Source: Actinokineospora fastidiosa
GTDB taxonomy: Bacteria > Actinomycetota > Actinomycetes > Mycobacteriales > Pseudonocardiaceae
Length of the DNA stretch: 64,000 nucleotides
Assembly (NCBI RefSeq): GCF_014648415.1
Contig: NZ_BMRB01000004.1
Coordinates: forward strand, 248,001-312,000
Direction of reading: 5' to 3'
The notes beneath the pieces were generated by a model. The model had not been told where the DNA came from, ran no database searches, and worked only from the letters and a program-made list of their open reading frames with translations. The translations under genes were made by a program, and so were the position numbers. Below, one piece after another: positions 41,775-50,770 of this stretch. Numbering within the stretch: position 1 is the stretch's first letter; each line of letters begins with the position of its first letter.

Positions 41775-42991
41775 CCACCGCGCCGGTGGTCACCGGGCTG
41801 GGCGTGGTCGCGCCGAACGGCCTCGGCGTCGAGCGGTACTGGGCGGCGACGCTGGCCGGGCGCGCGGGCATCGGCCCGGTCACCCGCTTCGACGCCTCCG
41901 GCTACCGGGCCCGGGTCGCGGGCGAGGTCGAGATCGACGCCGCCGCGCTGCTGCCGGGCAGGCTGCTGCCGCAGACCGACCGGATGACCCGGCTGGCGCT
42001 GGTCGCGGCCGAGGAGGCGCTGACCGACGCCGGGCTGGACCCCTCGACCATGGACCGCTACGGCTGCGGCGTGCTGACCGCGGCGTCCGGCGGCGGCTTC
42101 GAGTTCGGCCAGCGCGAGCTGGAGGCGCTGTGGGGCAAGGACAGCACCCACGTCAGCGCCTACCAGTCCTTCGCCTGGTTCTACCCGGTCAACTCCGGGC
42201 AGATCTCCATCCGCCACGGCCTGCGCGGCCCGGGCGGGGCGGTCGTCACCGAGCAGGCGGGCGGGCTCGACGCGATCGCGATGGCCCGCCGCGACATCCG
42301 CTGCGGCACGCGGGCCATGGTCAGCGGCGGGGTGGACGGCTCGCTGTGCCCGTGGAGCTGGCTGTGCCAGACCCGCTCCGGGCGGCTGAGCCCGGACGTC
42401 GACGCCGACCGCGCGTACCTGCCCTTCGACGCCGACGCGTCCGGCTATGTGCCGGGGGAGGGCGGGGCGCTGCTGGTCATCGAGGACCCCGCGACCGCGG
42501 GTGAGCGCCGCTACGGCGAGATCGCGGGCTACGCGGCCACCTTCGACCCGCGCCCCGGCTCCGGCCGCCCGCCCGCGCTGCGCCGCGCCGTGGAGCTGGC
42601 GCTGGGCGACGCCGGGATGGACCCGGCCGAGGTGGACGTCGTCTTCGCCGACGCCAGCGGCGTCCCGGACCTGGACGCCCAGGAGGCGGCGGTGCTGGTG
42701 GAGCTGTTCGGGCCGCGCGCCGTCCCGGTGACCGCGCCCAAGACGATGACCGGCAGGCTGCTCGGCGGCGGCGCCGCGCTCGACGTGGCCACCGCCCTGC
42801 TGGCGCTGCGCGACGGTGTCATCCCGCCCACCGTCCACATCGGCCGACCGAGGTTCGCCGACGTGCTCGACCTGGTCCGCGACGAGCCGCGCCCTGCCCG
42901 CATGGACAGCGCGCTGGTGCTCGCCCGCGGCCACGGCGGGTTCAACTCCGCGCTGCTCGTGCGGCGCGGTCGAGGAAGGGACAGCACATGA
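41771..42991 (+). CDS. Type II polyketide chain-length factor (KSb)
   Basis: 406 aa KS-fold protein. The active-site Cys is replaced by Gln162 in VTEQAGGLDA, the diagnostic of a chain-length factor that decarboxylates malonyl-ACP and sets polyketide length. GTG 41771 overlaps the KSa stop; its own stop overlaps the ACP start (ATGA). Chain length cannot be deduced reliably by eye. Confidence 0.96.
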   Translation: MTTAPVVTGLGVVAPNGLGVERYWAATLAGRAGIGPVTRFDASGYRARVAGEVEIDAAALLPGRLLPQTDRMTRLALVAAEEALTDAGLDPSTMDRYGCGVLTAASGGGFEFGQRELEALWGKDSTHVSAYQSFAWFYPVNSGQISIRHGLRGPGGAVVTEQAGGLDAIAMARRDIRCGTRAMVSGGVDGSLCPWSWLCQTRSGRLSPDVDADRAYLPFDADASGYVPGEGGALLVIEDPATAGERRYGEIAGYAATFDPRPGSGRPPALRRAVELALGDAGMDPAEVDVVFADASGVPDLDAQEAAVLVELFGPRAVPVTAPKTMTGRLLGGGAALDVATALLALRDGVIPPTVHIGRPRFADVLDLVRDEPRPARMDSALVLARGHGGFNSALLVRRGRGRDST

Positions 42992-43245
42992 CCGAGATGA
43001 CCTTGGCGGACCTGACGCGGCTGCTGCGCGAGTGCGCGGGCGTCGACGAGGCCGTCGACCTCGACGGCGACATCATCGACGTGCCGTTCGACGAGCTGGG
43101 CTACGACTCGCTGGCGTTGTTCAACACCGTGAGCCGCATCGAGCGCGACCACTCCGTGCGGCTGCCCGACGACCTGGTGGCCGAGGTGACCACGCCGCGC
43201 TGGCTGCTCGGCGTGGTCAACGAGCACCTCGGCCAACCCGCCTGA
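42988..43245 (+). CDS. Type II PKS acyl carrier protein
   Basis: 85 aa. Phosphopantetheine attachment Ser41 in ELGYDSLAL, with acidic helix II typical of type II ACPs. Length and position after KSb are canonical. Its stop (TGA) overlaps the ATG of the amidotransferase (TGATG), suggesting coupled production of the two proteins. Confidence 0.95.
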   Translation: MTEMTLADLTRLLRECAGVDEAVDLDGDIIDVPFDELGYDSLALFNTVSRIERDHSVRLPDDLVAEVTTPRWLLGVVNEHLGQPA

Positions 43246-45062
43246 TGTGCGGCATCGCCGGGTGGGTCGACTTCGGCCGCGACCTGTCGGCCGAGCGGGG
43301 GACCGTCCGGGCCATGACGGAGACGATGGCCTGCCGCGGGCCCGACGACTCGGGCCTGTGGATCGACGGCCCGGTGGCGCTGGGGCACCGCAGGCTCGCC
43401 GTCATCGACCCGGAGGGCGGGCGGCAGCCCATGGTCGACGCGGGGGTGGCGATCACCTTCTGCGGCGAGGTCTACAACTTCCGCGAGCTGCGGGCCCGGC
43501 TCATCGGGCACGGGCACCGCTTCACCACGCGCAGCGACACCGAGGTGGTGCTGCGGGCGTACCGGCAGTGGGGCGCGGCGATGGCCGCCCGGCTCAACGG
43601 GATGTACGCCATGGGGATCTGGGACGCGGGCAGGCGTGAACTGCTGCTCCTGCGCGACCGGATGGGCGTCAAGCCGCTCTACTACTACCCGCTGCCCGAC
43701 GGCGTCCTGTTCGGCTCGGAGCCGAAGGCGATCCTGGCCAACCCGCGCGCGCGTCGGCGCCTGGACGCCGATGGGCTGTACGAGATCCTGGACATGGTCA
43801 AGACCCCGGAGCGGACGGTGTTCACCGGGATGGCCGAGGTGCGGCCGGGCCAGCTCGTCCGGGTCGGCAGGGCGGGGATCAGCAAGGACCGCTATTGGCG
43901 ACTGACCGCGCGCGAGCACCACGACGACCTGCCGACCACGATCAGCACCGTCCGGGAGATCCTGGCGGACACCGTCGACCGGCAGCTGGTCGCCGACGTG
44001 CCGGTGTGCACGCTGCTCTCCGGCGGCCTGGACTCCTCGTCGGTGACCGCGCTGGCCGCCAGGGCGCTCGCCGGTCCGGTGCGCTCGTTCTCCGTGGACT
44101 TCGCGGGCGAGCGGTTCGAGGCCGACGCCGTACGCGGCGAGTCCGACGCGCCGTTCGTCCGGGACGTGGTCGACCACGTGGGGGCCGACCACACCGAGGT
44201 GCTGCTCGACAGCGACGGCCTGACCGACGAGCGCGTGCGCGCCGCGGTGCTGCGCGCCGCGGACATCCCGCCCGCCTACTGGGGCGACATGTGGCCGTCG
44301 CTGTACCTGCTGTTCCGCGCGGTCCGGGAACGGTCGACGGTGGCGCTGTCCGGGGAGGCGGCCGACGAGCTGTTCGGCGGATACCGCTGGTTCCGCAACC
44401 CCGCGGCCATCGCCGCGGCCACGTTCCCGTGGCTCACCTCCGGGTCGGCCCGGTACTTCGGGGGCGCGTCGCTGCTGGACCCGGGGCTGGTGGCCGGTCT
44501 GGACATCCCGGGCAGGCGGGCGGAGGCGTACCGGGCGGCCCTCGCCGAGGCGCCCGTGCTGCCGGGGGAGAGCGCCGACGAGCGGCGGATGCGGGAGATC
44601 ACCTATCTCAACCTCACGCGGTTCCTGCAGACGCTGCTGGACCGCAAGGACCGGATGAGCATGGCGACCGGCCTGGAGGTGCGCGTCCCGTTCTGCGACC
44701 ACCGGCTGGTGGAGTACGTGTTCAACGTGCCGTGGCGGATGAAGTCCTTCGACGGCAGGGAGAAGAGCCTGCTCCGCGCCGCCGTCGCCGACCTGCTGCC
44801 GCTGTCGGTGCGGGAGCGGCGGAAGACGCCGTACCCGGCCACCCAGTCCCCGGCCTACGAGCGCGCCCTGTGCGACGAGCTGGGGAAGCTGGTCGTGAAC
44901 GGGGACGCCCCGGTGCTGCCGCTGCTGGACATGGCCAAGGCGCAGCAGGTGATCGACCGGCCGACGCGCGCCGTCAGCCTGCCGTACGACCGCGGCGGCC
45001 TGGAGCTGGCGCTGTGGCTCAACCGCTGGCTGGAGTCCTACCAGGTGACCATCGACCTCTGA
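43245..45062 (+). CDS. Asparagine-synthase-like amidotransferase
   Basis: 605 aa. N-terminal Ntn glutaminase domain with nucleophile Cys2 (MCGIAGW) and RGPDDSG. C-terminal ATP pyrophosphatase domain with LLSGGLDSSSVTALAAR and DELFGGYRWFRN. Homologues in type II PKS clusters make a malonamyl starter (OxyD in oxytetracycline) or form amide/lactam rings (FdmV-type in pentangular polyphenols). Coupling to the ACP (TGATG) favours a role on ACP-bound substrates, perhaps making a carboxamide starter. Family call is firm; which of the two roles is open. Confidence 0.93.
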   Translation: MCGIAGWVDFGRDLSAERGTVRAMTETMACRGPDDSGLWIDGPVALGHRRLAVIDPEGGRQPMVDAGVAITFCGEVYNFRELRARLIGHGHRFTTRSDTEVVLRAYRQWGAAMAARLNGMYAMGIWDAGRRELLLLRDRMGVKPLYYYPLPDGVLFGSEPKAILANPRARRRLDADGLYEILDMVKTPERTVFTGMAEVRPGQLVRVGRAGISKDRYWRLTAREHHDDLPTTISTVREILADTVDRQLVADVPVCTLLSGGLDSSSVTALAARALAGPVRSFSVDFAGERFEADAVRGESDAPFVRDVVDHVGADHTEVLLDSDGLTDERVRAAVLRAADIPPAYWGDMWPSLYLLFRAVRERSTVALSGEAADELFGGYRWFRNPAAIAAATFPWLTSGSARYFGGASLLDPGLVAGLDIPGRRAEAYRAALAEAPVLPGESADERRMREITYLNLTRFLQTLLDRKDRMSMATGLEVRVPFCDHRLVEYVFNVPWRMKSFDGREKSLLRAAVADLLPLSVRERRKTPYPATQSPAYERALCDELGKLVVNGDAPVLPLLDMAKAQQVIDRPTRAVSLPYDRGGLELALWLNRWLESYQVTIDL

Positions 45063-45078
45063 GGAAAGGGAACGTTCG

Positions 45079-46113
45079 ATGTCGGATCGGAACCCGGTGG
45101 CGCGCGCCCGCGCCATCATGGCCATCAACAACGGCTACTTCCGGTCGAAGGTGCTGCAGAGCGCCGTCGACCTCGGGGTGTTCGACCTGCTGGCGGCCGG
45201 GCCCGCCACCGCTGAGGAGATCAGGGACCGGCTGGACCTGCGCCACCGGCTGCTGCGGGAGTACCTGGACGCGATGGTCGACATGGGCCTGCTGGAGCGC
45301 GAGGGGGTGCTGTACCGCAACAGCGCCGACGCCGCGGAGTTCCTGGTGTCGACATCGCCGACGTACCTGGGCGGCACGGCGAGCCAGCACGCCCGCCTGC
45401 ACTACCACGCGTGGGGCAGGCTGGCGGACTCCCTGCGCGACGGCCACGCCAAGTCCGACGTCCGGCCGGAGGGCGGCACGCAGGCGTTCGTCGAGTTCTA
45501 CGAGGACGCGGAACGGGCCCGCAGGCTGATGCAGCACGTGGACGCCCACAACACGTTCATGGCCGACGAACTGGTCCGCCACTTCGACTGGAGCGGCCAC
45601 CGGACGTTCACCGACATCGGCGGCGCCCGAGGCAACCTGGCGGCGCGCATCGTCATGGCGAACCCGCACCTGCGCGCGAACGTGGTGGACCTGCCCGCCC
45701 TGGAACCCCTTTTCGACGAGCTTATGGCCACCCTGGGCGTCGCCGACAAGGTCACCTTCCACGGCGGCGACTTCTTCGCCCGCCCCCTCCCGGTGACCGA
45801 TGTCGTCGTCATCGGCCACGTCCTCCCCGACTGGCCGGAGGCCGAACGCACCGACATCGTCAAACGCTGCTACGACGCGGTTCGTCCGGGCGGCACCCTG
45901 ATCGTCTACGACGCCCTGGTCGACGAGAACCTCAACGACCACGACACCCTCCTCCGCCGCCTCAACAGCACCATGATCCGAGACGACCACCAACCCTTCA
46001 GCGTCGAGGAGTGCCACGAACTACTCAAGGAACACGGCTTCCAACCCGAGCGCTGCTTCGTCTCCGACACGATTGCCCACGACCATGTCTTGATCGCCCA
46101 CAAGCCCGAATAG
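45079..46113 (+). CDS. SAM-dependent O-methyltransferase (aromatic polyketide type)
   Basis: 344 aa. An N-terminal dimerisation winged helix (AVDLGVFDLLAAGPATAEEIRDRL) precedes the Methyltransf_2 core, with motif I TDIGGARGNLAARIV and GGTLIVYDALVDE. This is the caffeate/TcmN-DmpM/CarB-like type that methylates phenolic hydroxyls. RBS AGGAAAGGGA is upstream. Last gene of the ARO/CYC-PKS operon, followed by a long palindromic region. Confidence 0.9.
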   Translation: MSDRNPVARARAIMAINNGYFRSKVLQSAVDLGVFDLLAAGPATAEEIRDRLDLRHRLLREYLDAMVDMGLLEREGVLYRNSADAAEFLVSTSPTYLGGTASQHARLHYHAWGRLADSLRDGHAKSDVRPEGGTQAFVEFYEDAERARRLMQHVDAHNTFMADELVRHFDWSGHRTFTDIGGARGNLAARIVMANPHLRANVVDLPALEPLFDELMATLGVADKVTFHGGDFFARPLPVTDVVVIGHVLPDWPEAERTDIVKRCYDAVRPGGTLIVYDALVDENLNDHDTLLRRLNSTMIRDDHQPFSVEECHELLKEHGFQPERCFVSDTIAHDHVLIAHKPE

Positions 46114-46160
46114 AAGAAGCAACCGGACCACAACGAACCGCAACACGCCTCACCCGACTG

Positions 46161-46302
46161 TCCGATGGGGTGGATCCGCATTCGTGGGGAGCGAAGCGGT
46201 GCTACCCTCGCTCGGGCGTGGACGGCTCCGCCGCTCCGCCCTTTGTTCACGCCCGCGCCGCTTCGCTTAGGGGCCCCGCGAATGCGGATTCACCCCATCG
46301 GA
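46161..46302. repeat. 142-bp imperfect palindromic element
   Basis: Outer 24-base arms (46161-46184 and 46279-46302) are reverse complements with a single mismatch. Inside them, GCGAAGCGG (46191-46199) pairs with 46258-46266, and GGGCGTG (46214-46220) pairs with CACGCCC (46248-46254), so the whole can fold as one long branched hairpin. It lies between the convergent methyltransferase and transporter genes (46114-46399, otherwise without a gene). It could be a large terminator, or a MITE/REP-like element; no flanking target duplication was seen. Confidence 0.7.
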
Positions 46303-46399
46303 CACCAAGAAAGCAAATCGCGAACAAGCCAATCGTGCAGGCATGTTCGCGTTTGGTGGGTGGTCCAGCTGCGCTCGGCTCGTCAGCGTCGCCGACCCG

Positions 46400-47200
46400 T
46401 CAACGCCGCCCAGCCCGTTGGTACATCCACACCGCAATCGGCGCGATCACCACGATCATCACCACCGACGACAGCACCGAAACCTCCACCGGGTGCCGCA
46501 GCGGCAGCGCCGCTCCCTCCCCGGGCACGCCCGGGTTCCCCCACAACGTCCGGCAGGCCGCGCTCACGGCGCTCACCGGGTTCCAGTCGGCGATCACGCG
46601 CAGCCAGGGGGCCATCCCGTCCGTGGGGACGAACGTGTTCGCCACCATCGTCATCGGGAAGATGAACGGCACCATGTGGTCGGCCGCCTCCTCGCTGCGG
46701 AAGGCCAGGCCGAGGAGGACGCCCGCCCACGCCACCGCGTAGCGGAACAGGAACAGCAGGCCGAACCCGGCCGCCGTCGCCGCCAGTCCGTTGTGCGGGC
46801 GCCAGCCCACCACCAGCGCGCACGCCGTCACGCCCGCGAAGTTCACCAGCCCGGACACCAGCGAGTACGCCGTGTGCCCCACCGGCACCGCCGAGCGGGC
46901 CATGGGCATGGAGCGGAAGCGGTCCATGACCCCGCGCCCGACGTCCCGGGCGACGACGGTCGCCGTGGTGGCGATGCCGGACATCGCGACCATGGCGAAC
47001 AGGCCGGGCATCAGGAATTCGCGGTAGTCGCCGCCGCCCGGCACCGAGATGGCGCTGCCGAACACGTAGCCGAACATGAGCACCAGCACCGCGGGCAGCA
47101 GCAGCTCGCTGGCCAGCTCGCCCGGGTGGCGCAGGAGTTTGCCGATCTCCCGCCGCACCAGGACGCCGCCGTCGCTGACGGTCCAGCGGATCGTGGTCAT
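46400..47200 (-). CDS. ABC-2 type permease (DrrB-like)
   Basis: 266 aa, six hydrophobic segments, with an ABC-2 family signature around ELLLPAVLVLMFGYVFG and SEEAADHMVPFIFPMTMVANTFVPTDGM. This is the DrrB type that pairs with DrrA-like ATPases to export anthracycline-like compounds. Its start overlaps the ATPase stop (ATGA). Likely exports the cluster product and gives self-resistance. Confidence 0.9.
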   Translation of the reverse strand: MTTIRWTVSDGGVLVRREIGKLLRHPGELASELLLPAVLVLMFGYVFGSAISVPGGGDYREFLMPGLFAMVAMSGIATTATVVARDVGRGVMDRFRSMPMARSAVPVGHTAYSLVSGLVNFAGVTACALVVGWRPHNGLAATAAGFGLLFLFRYAVAWAGVLLGLAFRSEEAADHMVPFIFPMTMVANTFVPTDGMAPWLRVIADWNPVSAVSAACRTLWGNPGVPGEGAALPLRHPVEVSVLSSVVMIVVIAPIAVWMYQRAGRR

Positions 47201-48150
47201 CGGGTCGCTCCGGCCAGGTCCTCGGTCATCTCCAGGAACACCTCGTCGAGGGTCGGCTTGCGCAGGGCCAGGTTCTCGACCCGAACACCCGCGTCGTCCA
47301 GTTCGCGCACGACCGCCGCGAGACCGCCGGGGCCGAGCTGCGCGCTCAGCGACCGCTCCTCGACGTCGACCACGGGCTCCATCCCGGTGGCCGCCCGCAT
47401 CGCGGTCCGCGCCGCGGGAAGCGCGTCGAGGCTCGCCACCACCACGTCCACGTGTTCCGCGCCGACGCGGGCCTTCAGCTCGTCCGGCGTGCCCGTGGCC
47501 ACGACGCGGCCCGCGTCGACGACGGCGATGGAGTCGGCGAGGCGGTCGGCCTCGTCCAGGTACTGGGTGGTGAGCACGACCGCCGTCCCGCCCGCCACCA
47601 GGTCGCGCACCGCCGCCCACACCTCCGAGCGGCCGCGCGGGTCCAGCCCGGTCGTGGGCTCGTCGAGGAACAGCACCGCGGGCGCGATGAGCAGCCCCGC
47701 GGCCAGGTCCAGCCGCCTGCGCATGCCGCCGGAGTACGTGCCCACCTCGCGGTCGGCAGCGTCGGCGAGGTCGAAGCGCTCCAGCAGGTCGTCGGCCCGG
47801 CGCCGGGCCTCGCGCGGCGAGAGGTGGTAGAGCCTGCCGAACATCCGCAGGTTCGCCCGGCCGGACATCGCCTCGTCCAGCGCCGCCGCCTGCCCCACCA
47901 ACCCGAACCGGTACCGCGCCCGGGCGGCGTCGCGGACGACGTCGACGCCGTCGACGAACGCCGTGCCGGAGTCGGGCACCAGCAGGGTCGTGAGCACCCG
48001 CACCGCGGTCGTCTTGCCCGCGCCGTTGGGCCCGAGCAGGCCGCAGACGGTCCCCGCGGGCACGGCAAGGTCGAGTCCGCGCAGCGCCGGAGTGCTCCCG
48101 AACGATTTGGTGAGCCCTTCGGCGAACACGGCGAGATCTCTCATCATCAC
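47197..48150 (-). CDS. ABC transporter ATPase (DrrA-like)
   Basis: 317 aa. Walker A LLGPNGAGKTTAVR, signature TYSGGMRRRLDLA, Walker B VLFLDEPTTGLDP, H-loop TTQYLDEADRLAD, and a ~100-residue C-terminal domain with LRKPTLDEVFLEMT as in DrrA. Start may be GTG 48150 or ATG 48147/48144; all lie within two codons. Coupled to the permease gene. Divergent from the cyclase operon across a region holding a SARP site oriented toward the other side. Confidence 0.92.
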   Translation of the reverse strand: MMMRDLAVFAEGLTKSFGSTPALRGLDLAVPAGTVCGLLGPNGAGKTTAVRVLTTLLVPDSGTAFVDGVDVVRDAARARYRFGLVGQAAALDEAMSGRANLRMFGRLYHLSPREARRRADDLLERFDLADAADREVGTYSGGMRRRLDLAAGLLIAPAVLFLDEPTTGLDPRGRSEVWAAVRDLVAGGTAVVLTTQYLDEADRLADSIAVVDAGRVVATGTPDELKARVGAEHVDVVVASLDALPAARTAMRAATGMEPVVDVEERSLSAQLGPGGLAAVVRELDDAGVRVENLALRKPTLDEVFLEMTEDLAGATR

Positions 48151-48163
48151 GGTCCACCGTTGC

Positions 48164-48195
48164 TCGAGGACGGTTCGAATCCCGCGGCCGAGACT
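48164..48195 (+). promoter_or_regulatory. SARP operator-promoter of the cyclase-P450 operon
   Basis: TCGAGGA (48164-48170), 4 bp, TCGAATC (48175-48181), 8 bp, GAGACT (48190-48195) as -10, about 50 bp before the TTG start. Confidence 0.7.
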
Positions 48196-48243
48196 ATCCG
48201 GGTGCGGTTCCCGTGCGACACCCGAGAGCGAAGGGAAACCCAG

Positions 48244-48912
48244 TTGAGTGACAGCAGGCGACTACTCGACCTGAGCCACCCCATCGAACACGACATGATG
48301 ACCAATCCCTGGATGCAGAAGCCGACCATCAGCGCGTTCCTGACCCGCGAGCAGTCGGCCGCATTCACCACCGACGGCGTCACCTTCCAGATGGAGGTGA
48401 TCAGCCTGCCGGGCAGCACGGGGACCTATTTGGACTCCCCGTTCCAGTTCCACGTCGACGGCCCCGACGTCAGCGCGGTCCCGCTGGAGCGGCTGTTCGA
48501 CGTCCCGATCGTCGTCGTGCGCGTGCCGGACACGATCTCCATCGGACGCGAGCCGTTCGTCGCGGCCGGTGAGCTGACCGGCGCCGCGGTGCTGGTGGAG
48601 ACCGGCCACTCGCGGCACTGGGGCACCGGCGCGTTCTTCCAGAGCTCGCCGTACCTCACCCGCGACGCCGTCGAGTACCTGATCGAGGCGAACCCGGCCG
48701 TGGTGGGGATCGACTCGCAGAACATCGACAACGGCGCCGACAAGACGAAACCGGCCCAGCACAACCTGCTCGGCGCCGGGATCCTGATCCTGGAGTGCAT
48801 GGCGAACCTGGCCGACGTGCCCGACCGCGGCGCCCGGCTGCGCGTGCTGCCGACGCCGATCCGCGAGGCGGGCAGCTTCCCGGTCCGACCGGTGGCGGTG
48901 GTGGGCGCATGA
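48244..48912 (+). CDS. Cyclase-family paralogue 1 with degenerate metal motif
   Basis: 222 aa, same PF04199-like fold as the protein at 38193 (DLSHPIEHDM start, ALVETGHSRHW, VGIDSQN). The canonical HxGTHxDxPxH is reduced to PGSTGTYLDSPFQFH: the first two His are Ser and Tyr, while the final Phe-His remains. TTG 48244 is chosen from AAGGGA seven bases upstream. Its stop overlaps the next gene (ATGA). A non-hydrolytic cyclase or a heteromeric partner of the next protein is likely. Confidence 0.8.
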   Translation: MSDSRRLLDLSHPIEHDMMTNPWMQKPTISAFLTREQSAAFTTDGVTFQMEVISLPGSTGTYLDSPFQFHVDGPDVSAVPLERLFDVPIVVVRVPDTISIGREPFVAAGELTGAAVLVETGHSRHWGTGAFFQSSPYLTRDAVEYLIEANPAVVGIDSQNIDNGADKTKPAQHNLLGAGILILECMANLADVPDRGARLRVLPTPIREAGSFPVRPVAVVGA

Positions 48913-49625
48913 GCGCGCTGGCGAGCGAGCCGTCGACCCGGTGCGCGCTGGTCGACCTCAGCCACGACGTGTGGCAGGACATGCTGATCCACCACTGGAT
49001 GCCGAAGCCGGTCATCCACGACTACATCAGCCGCGAGCAGTCCGCCAAGTTCCTCGAGGGCGGGGTCAGCTTCCAGCAGGTGCACGTCACCATCGCGGGC
49101 AGCACGGGGACGATCCTGCAGGTGCCGTTCCAGTTCCACGCCGACGGCCCGGACCTGGCGACCATGCCGCTGGAGAAGCTGGTCGACGTGCCGGTCGTGG
49201 TGATCGACGCGGTCGGCATGCCCGAGATCGGCCCCGAGGTCTTCGACGGCCAGGACGACCTCGCGGGCAAGGCGGTGCTGTTCCGCACCGGCCAGGACCG
49301 GCTGTGGCAGACCGAGGAGTACTACGAGAACACCTGCTACCTCGCCGGGGCGACGATCAAGCACCTGGCGAAGGCGGGGCCCGCGCTGATCGGCGTCGAC
49401 TCCAAGAACACCGACTGCGGGACCGACCAGGGCAAGCCCGCCCAGCACGAGCTGCTCGGCGCGGGCATGGGCGTGCTGACGTCGCTGACCAGGCTGGACC
49501 AGCTGCCCAAGCGCGGCGCGCTGCTGACCGTGCTGCCCCCGCGCGTGGTGGGCATGAGCAGCTTCCCGGTCCGCGTCGTCGCCGTGGTGCCCGAGGGCGC
49601 CGACACCGAGGGGGCGGGCCGATGA
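48909..49625 (+). CDS. Cyclase-family paralogue 2 with degenerate metal motif
   Basis: 238 aa. It is clearly related to the previous gene (ISREQSAKFLEGGVSFQQV, IGVDSKNTDCGTD). The metal motif is AGSTGTILQVPFQFH, also lacking the His ligands and the Asp. Coupled on both sides by ATGA overlaps. The two paralogues probably assemble together; one may be structural. Their shared loss suggests a common ancestor within this cluster rather than independent decay. Confidence 0.8.
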   Translation: MSALASEPSTRCALVDLSHDVWQDMLIHHWMPKPVIHDYISREQSAKFLEGGVSFQQVHVTIAGSTGTILQVPFQFHADGPDLATMPLEKLVDVPVVVIDAVGMPEIGPEVFDGQDDLAGKAVLFRTGQDRLWQTEEYYENTCYLAGATIKHLAKAGPALIGVDSKNTDCGTDQGKPAQHELLGAGMGVLTSLTRLDQLPKRGALLTVLPPRVVGMSSFPVRVVAVVPEGADTEGAGR

Positions 49626-50770
49626 CCACCACGGCGCTCAAGCCCGCCCCGTTCAACCCGGTCTTCCAGGTCGACCCCTACCCGTCGCTGGCCGCGATCC
49701 GCGAGCAGGGCCCCGTCGGCCGCGCCGAGCACCCGGTGTTCGACGAGGTCTGGCTCGTCGTCTCCTACGACATCGTGCGCCAGGTACACAGCGACCCGCG
49801 GTGGGTGAAGCCGCCGGAGGACCCGCCCGACGACCGGGTGACCTTCGACTCCGCGCCGCCGGACCACACGCGGCTGCGCAAGCTGGTGCAGAAGGCGTTC
49901 ACCGCGCGGCGCATCGAGCTGTTCCGCGCCGAGACCCAGCGCATCACCGACGAGATCCTCGACGGGCTCCCGGCGGACGAGCCGGTCGACCTGATCCCGG
50001 TGCTCGCCGACGCGATGCCCATCGAGGTCATCCGGCGCATGGCGGGCCTGCCCGAGGAGTTCGCAGCCGAGCTGACCGCGCTGATGGAGGCGTTCCTCGG
50101 CGAGGAGGACGCCACCGCCCGCCAGGACGTGTTCGTCCGCGCCGACGAGTACGTGGCCGAGGTGCTGCGCTGCAAGCGGGGCGCGCTTGGCGAGGACCTG
50201 ATCAGCGACCTGATCGCCGCCCGCGACGGCGAGGACCGGCTCACCGAGGACGAGCTGGGCACCGTGGTGCTGACGCTGCTGGTCAACGGCGCGGCCACCA
50301 GCACCAACGTGATCGGCACCGGCCTGCACAGCCTGCTGGCCAACCCCGACCAGCACGCCCTGCTGCTCGCCCGCCCCGACCTGCTGGCGGGTGCGGTGGA
50401 GGAGATGCTGCGCTACGAGAACCCCGTCGGCGGCATCGGCTGGGTGTCGGACGAGGACGTCGAGCTGGCGGGCACGGTCATCCCGGCGGGCGAGGTGCTG
50501 GCCACCTCGCTGCAGGCGGCCAACCGCGACCCGGCGGTGTTCGCCGACCCGGACCGCTTCGACATCACCCGCCGCCCGAACCCGCACCTGACCTTCTCCC
50601 ACGGCATCCACCGGTGCCTGGGGGCCGAACTGGCCAGGATGGAGCTGCAGGTCGCGATGGGAACGCTCATGCGCAGGTTCCCGGGCATGCGGGAGGCCGA
50701 GCCGCCGACCTGGCGGGTCAGCCACGCCGTGCGCGGGCTCACCCGGCTCCCGATCGTGCTGGCCCCGTGA
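49622..50770 (+). CDS. Cytochrome P450 lacking the I-helix acid
   Basis: 382 aa. ExxR in EEMLRY and the heme-thiolate loop FSHGIHRCLGAEL (C332) are intact. The I-helix, normally [AG]GxxT with an Asp/Glu before the Thr, reads VNGAATST: the acid position is Ala225, Thr226 is kept. Loss of the acid occurs in P450s with altered proton delivery or unusual chemistry. Coupled to flanking genes by ATGA/GTGA overlaps. Likely a tailoring oxidase of the polyketide. Confidence 0.9.
   Translation: MTTTALKPAPFNPVFQVDPYPSLAAIREQGPVGRAEHPVFDEVWLVVSYDIVRQVHSDPRWVKPPEDPPDDRVTFDSAPPDHTRLRKLVQKAFTARRIELFRAETQRITDEILDGLPADEPVDLIPVLADAMPIEVIRRMAGLPEEFAAELTALMEAFLGEEDATARQDVFVRADEYVAEVLRCKRGALGEDLISDLIAARDGEDRLTEDELGTVVLTLLVNGAATSTNVIGTGLHSLLANPDQHALLLARPDLLAGAVEEMLRYENPVGGIGWVSDEDVELAGTVIPAGEVLATSLQAANRDPAVFADPDRFDITRRPNPHLTFSHGIHRCLGAELARMELQVAMGTLMRRFPGMREAEPPTWRVSHAVRGLTRLPIVLAP

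Noticed and set aside
46140-46310. Reading the palindromic region as a CRISPR repeat
   Set aside because: It is a single inverted structure, not regularly spaced direct repeats with unique spacers.
48164-48181. The repeat pair as promoter for the ABC exporter (minus strand)
   Set aside because: In that direction the 8-bp rule puts the -10 over the start codon; only the plus orientation fits.
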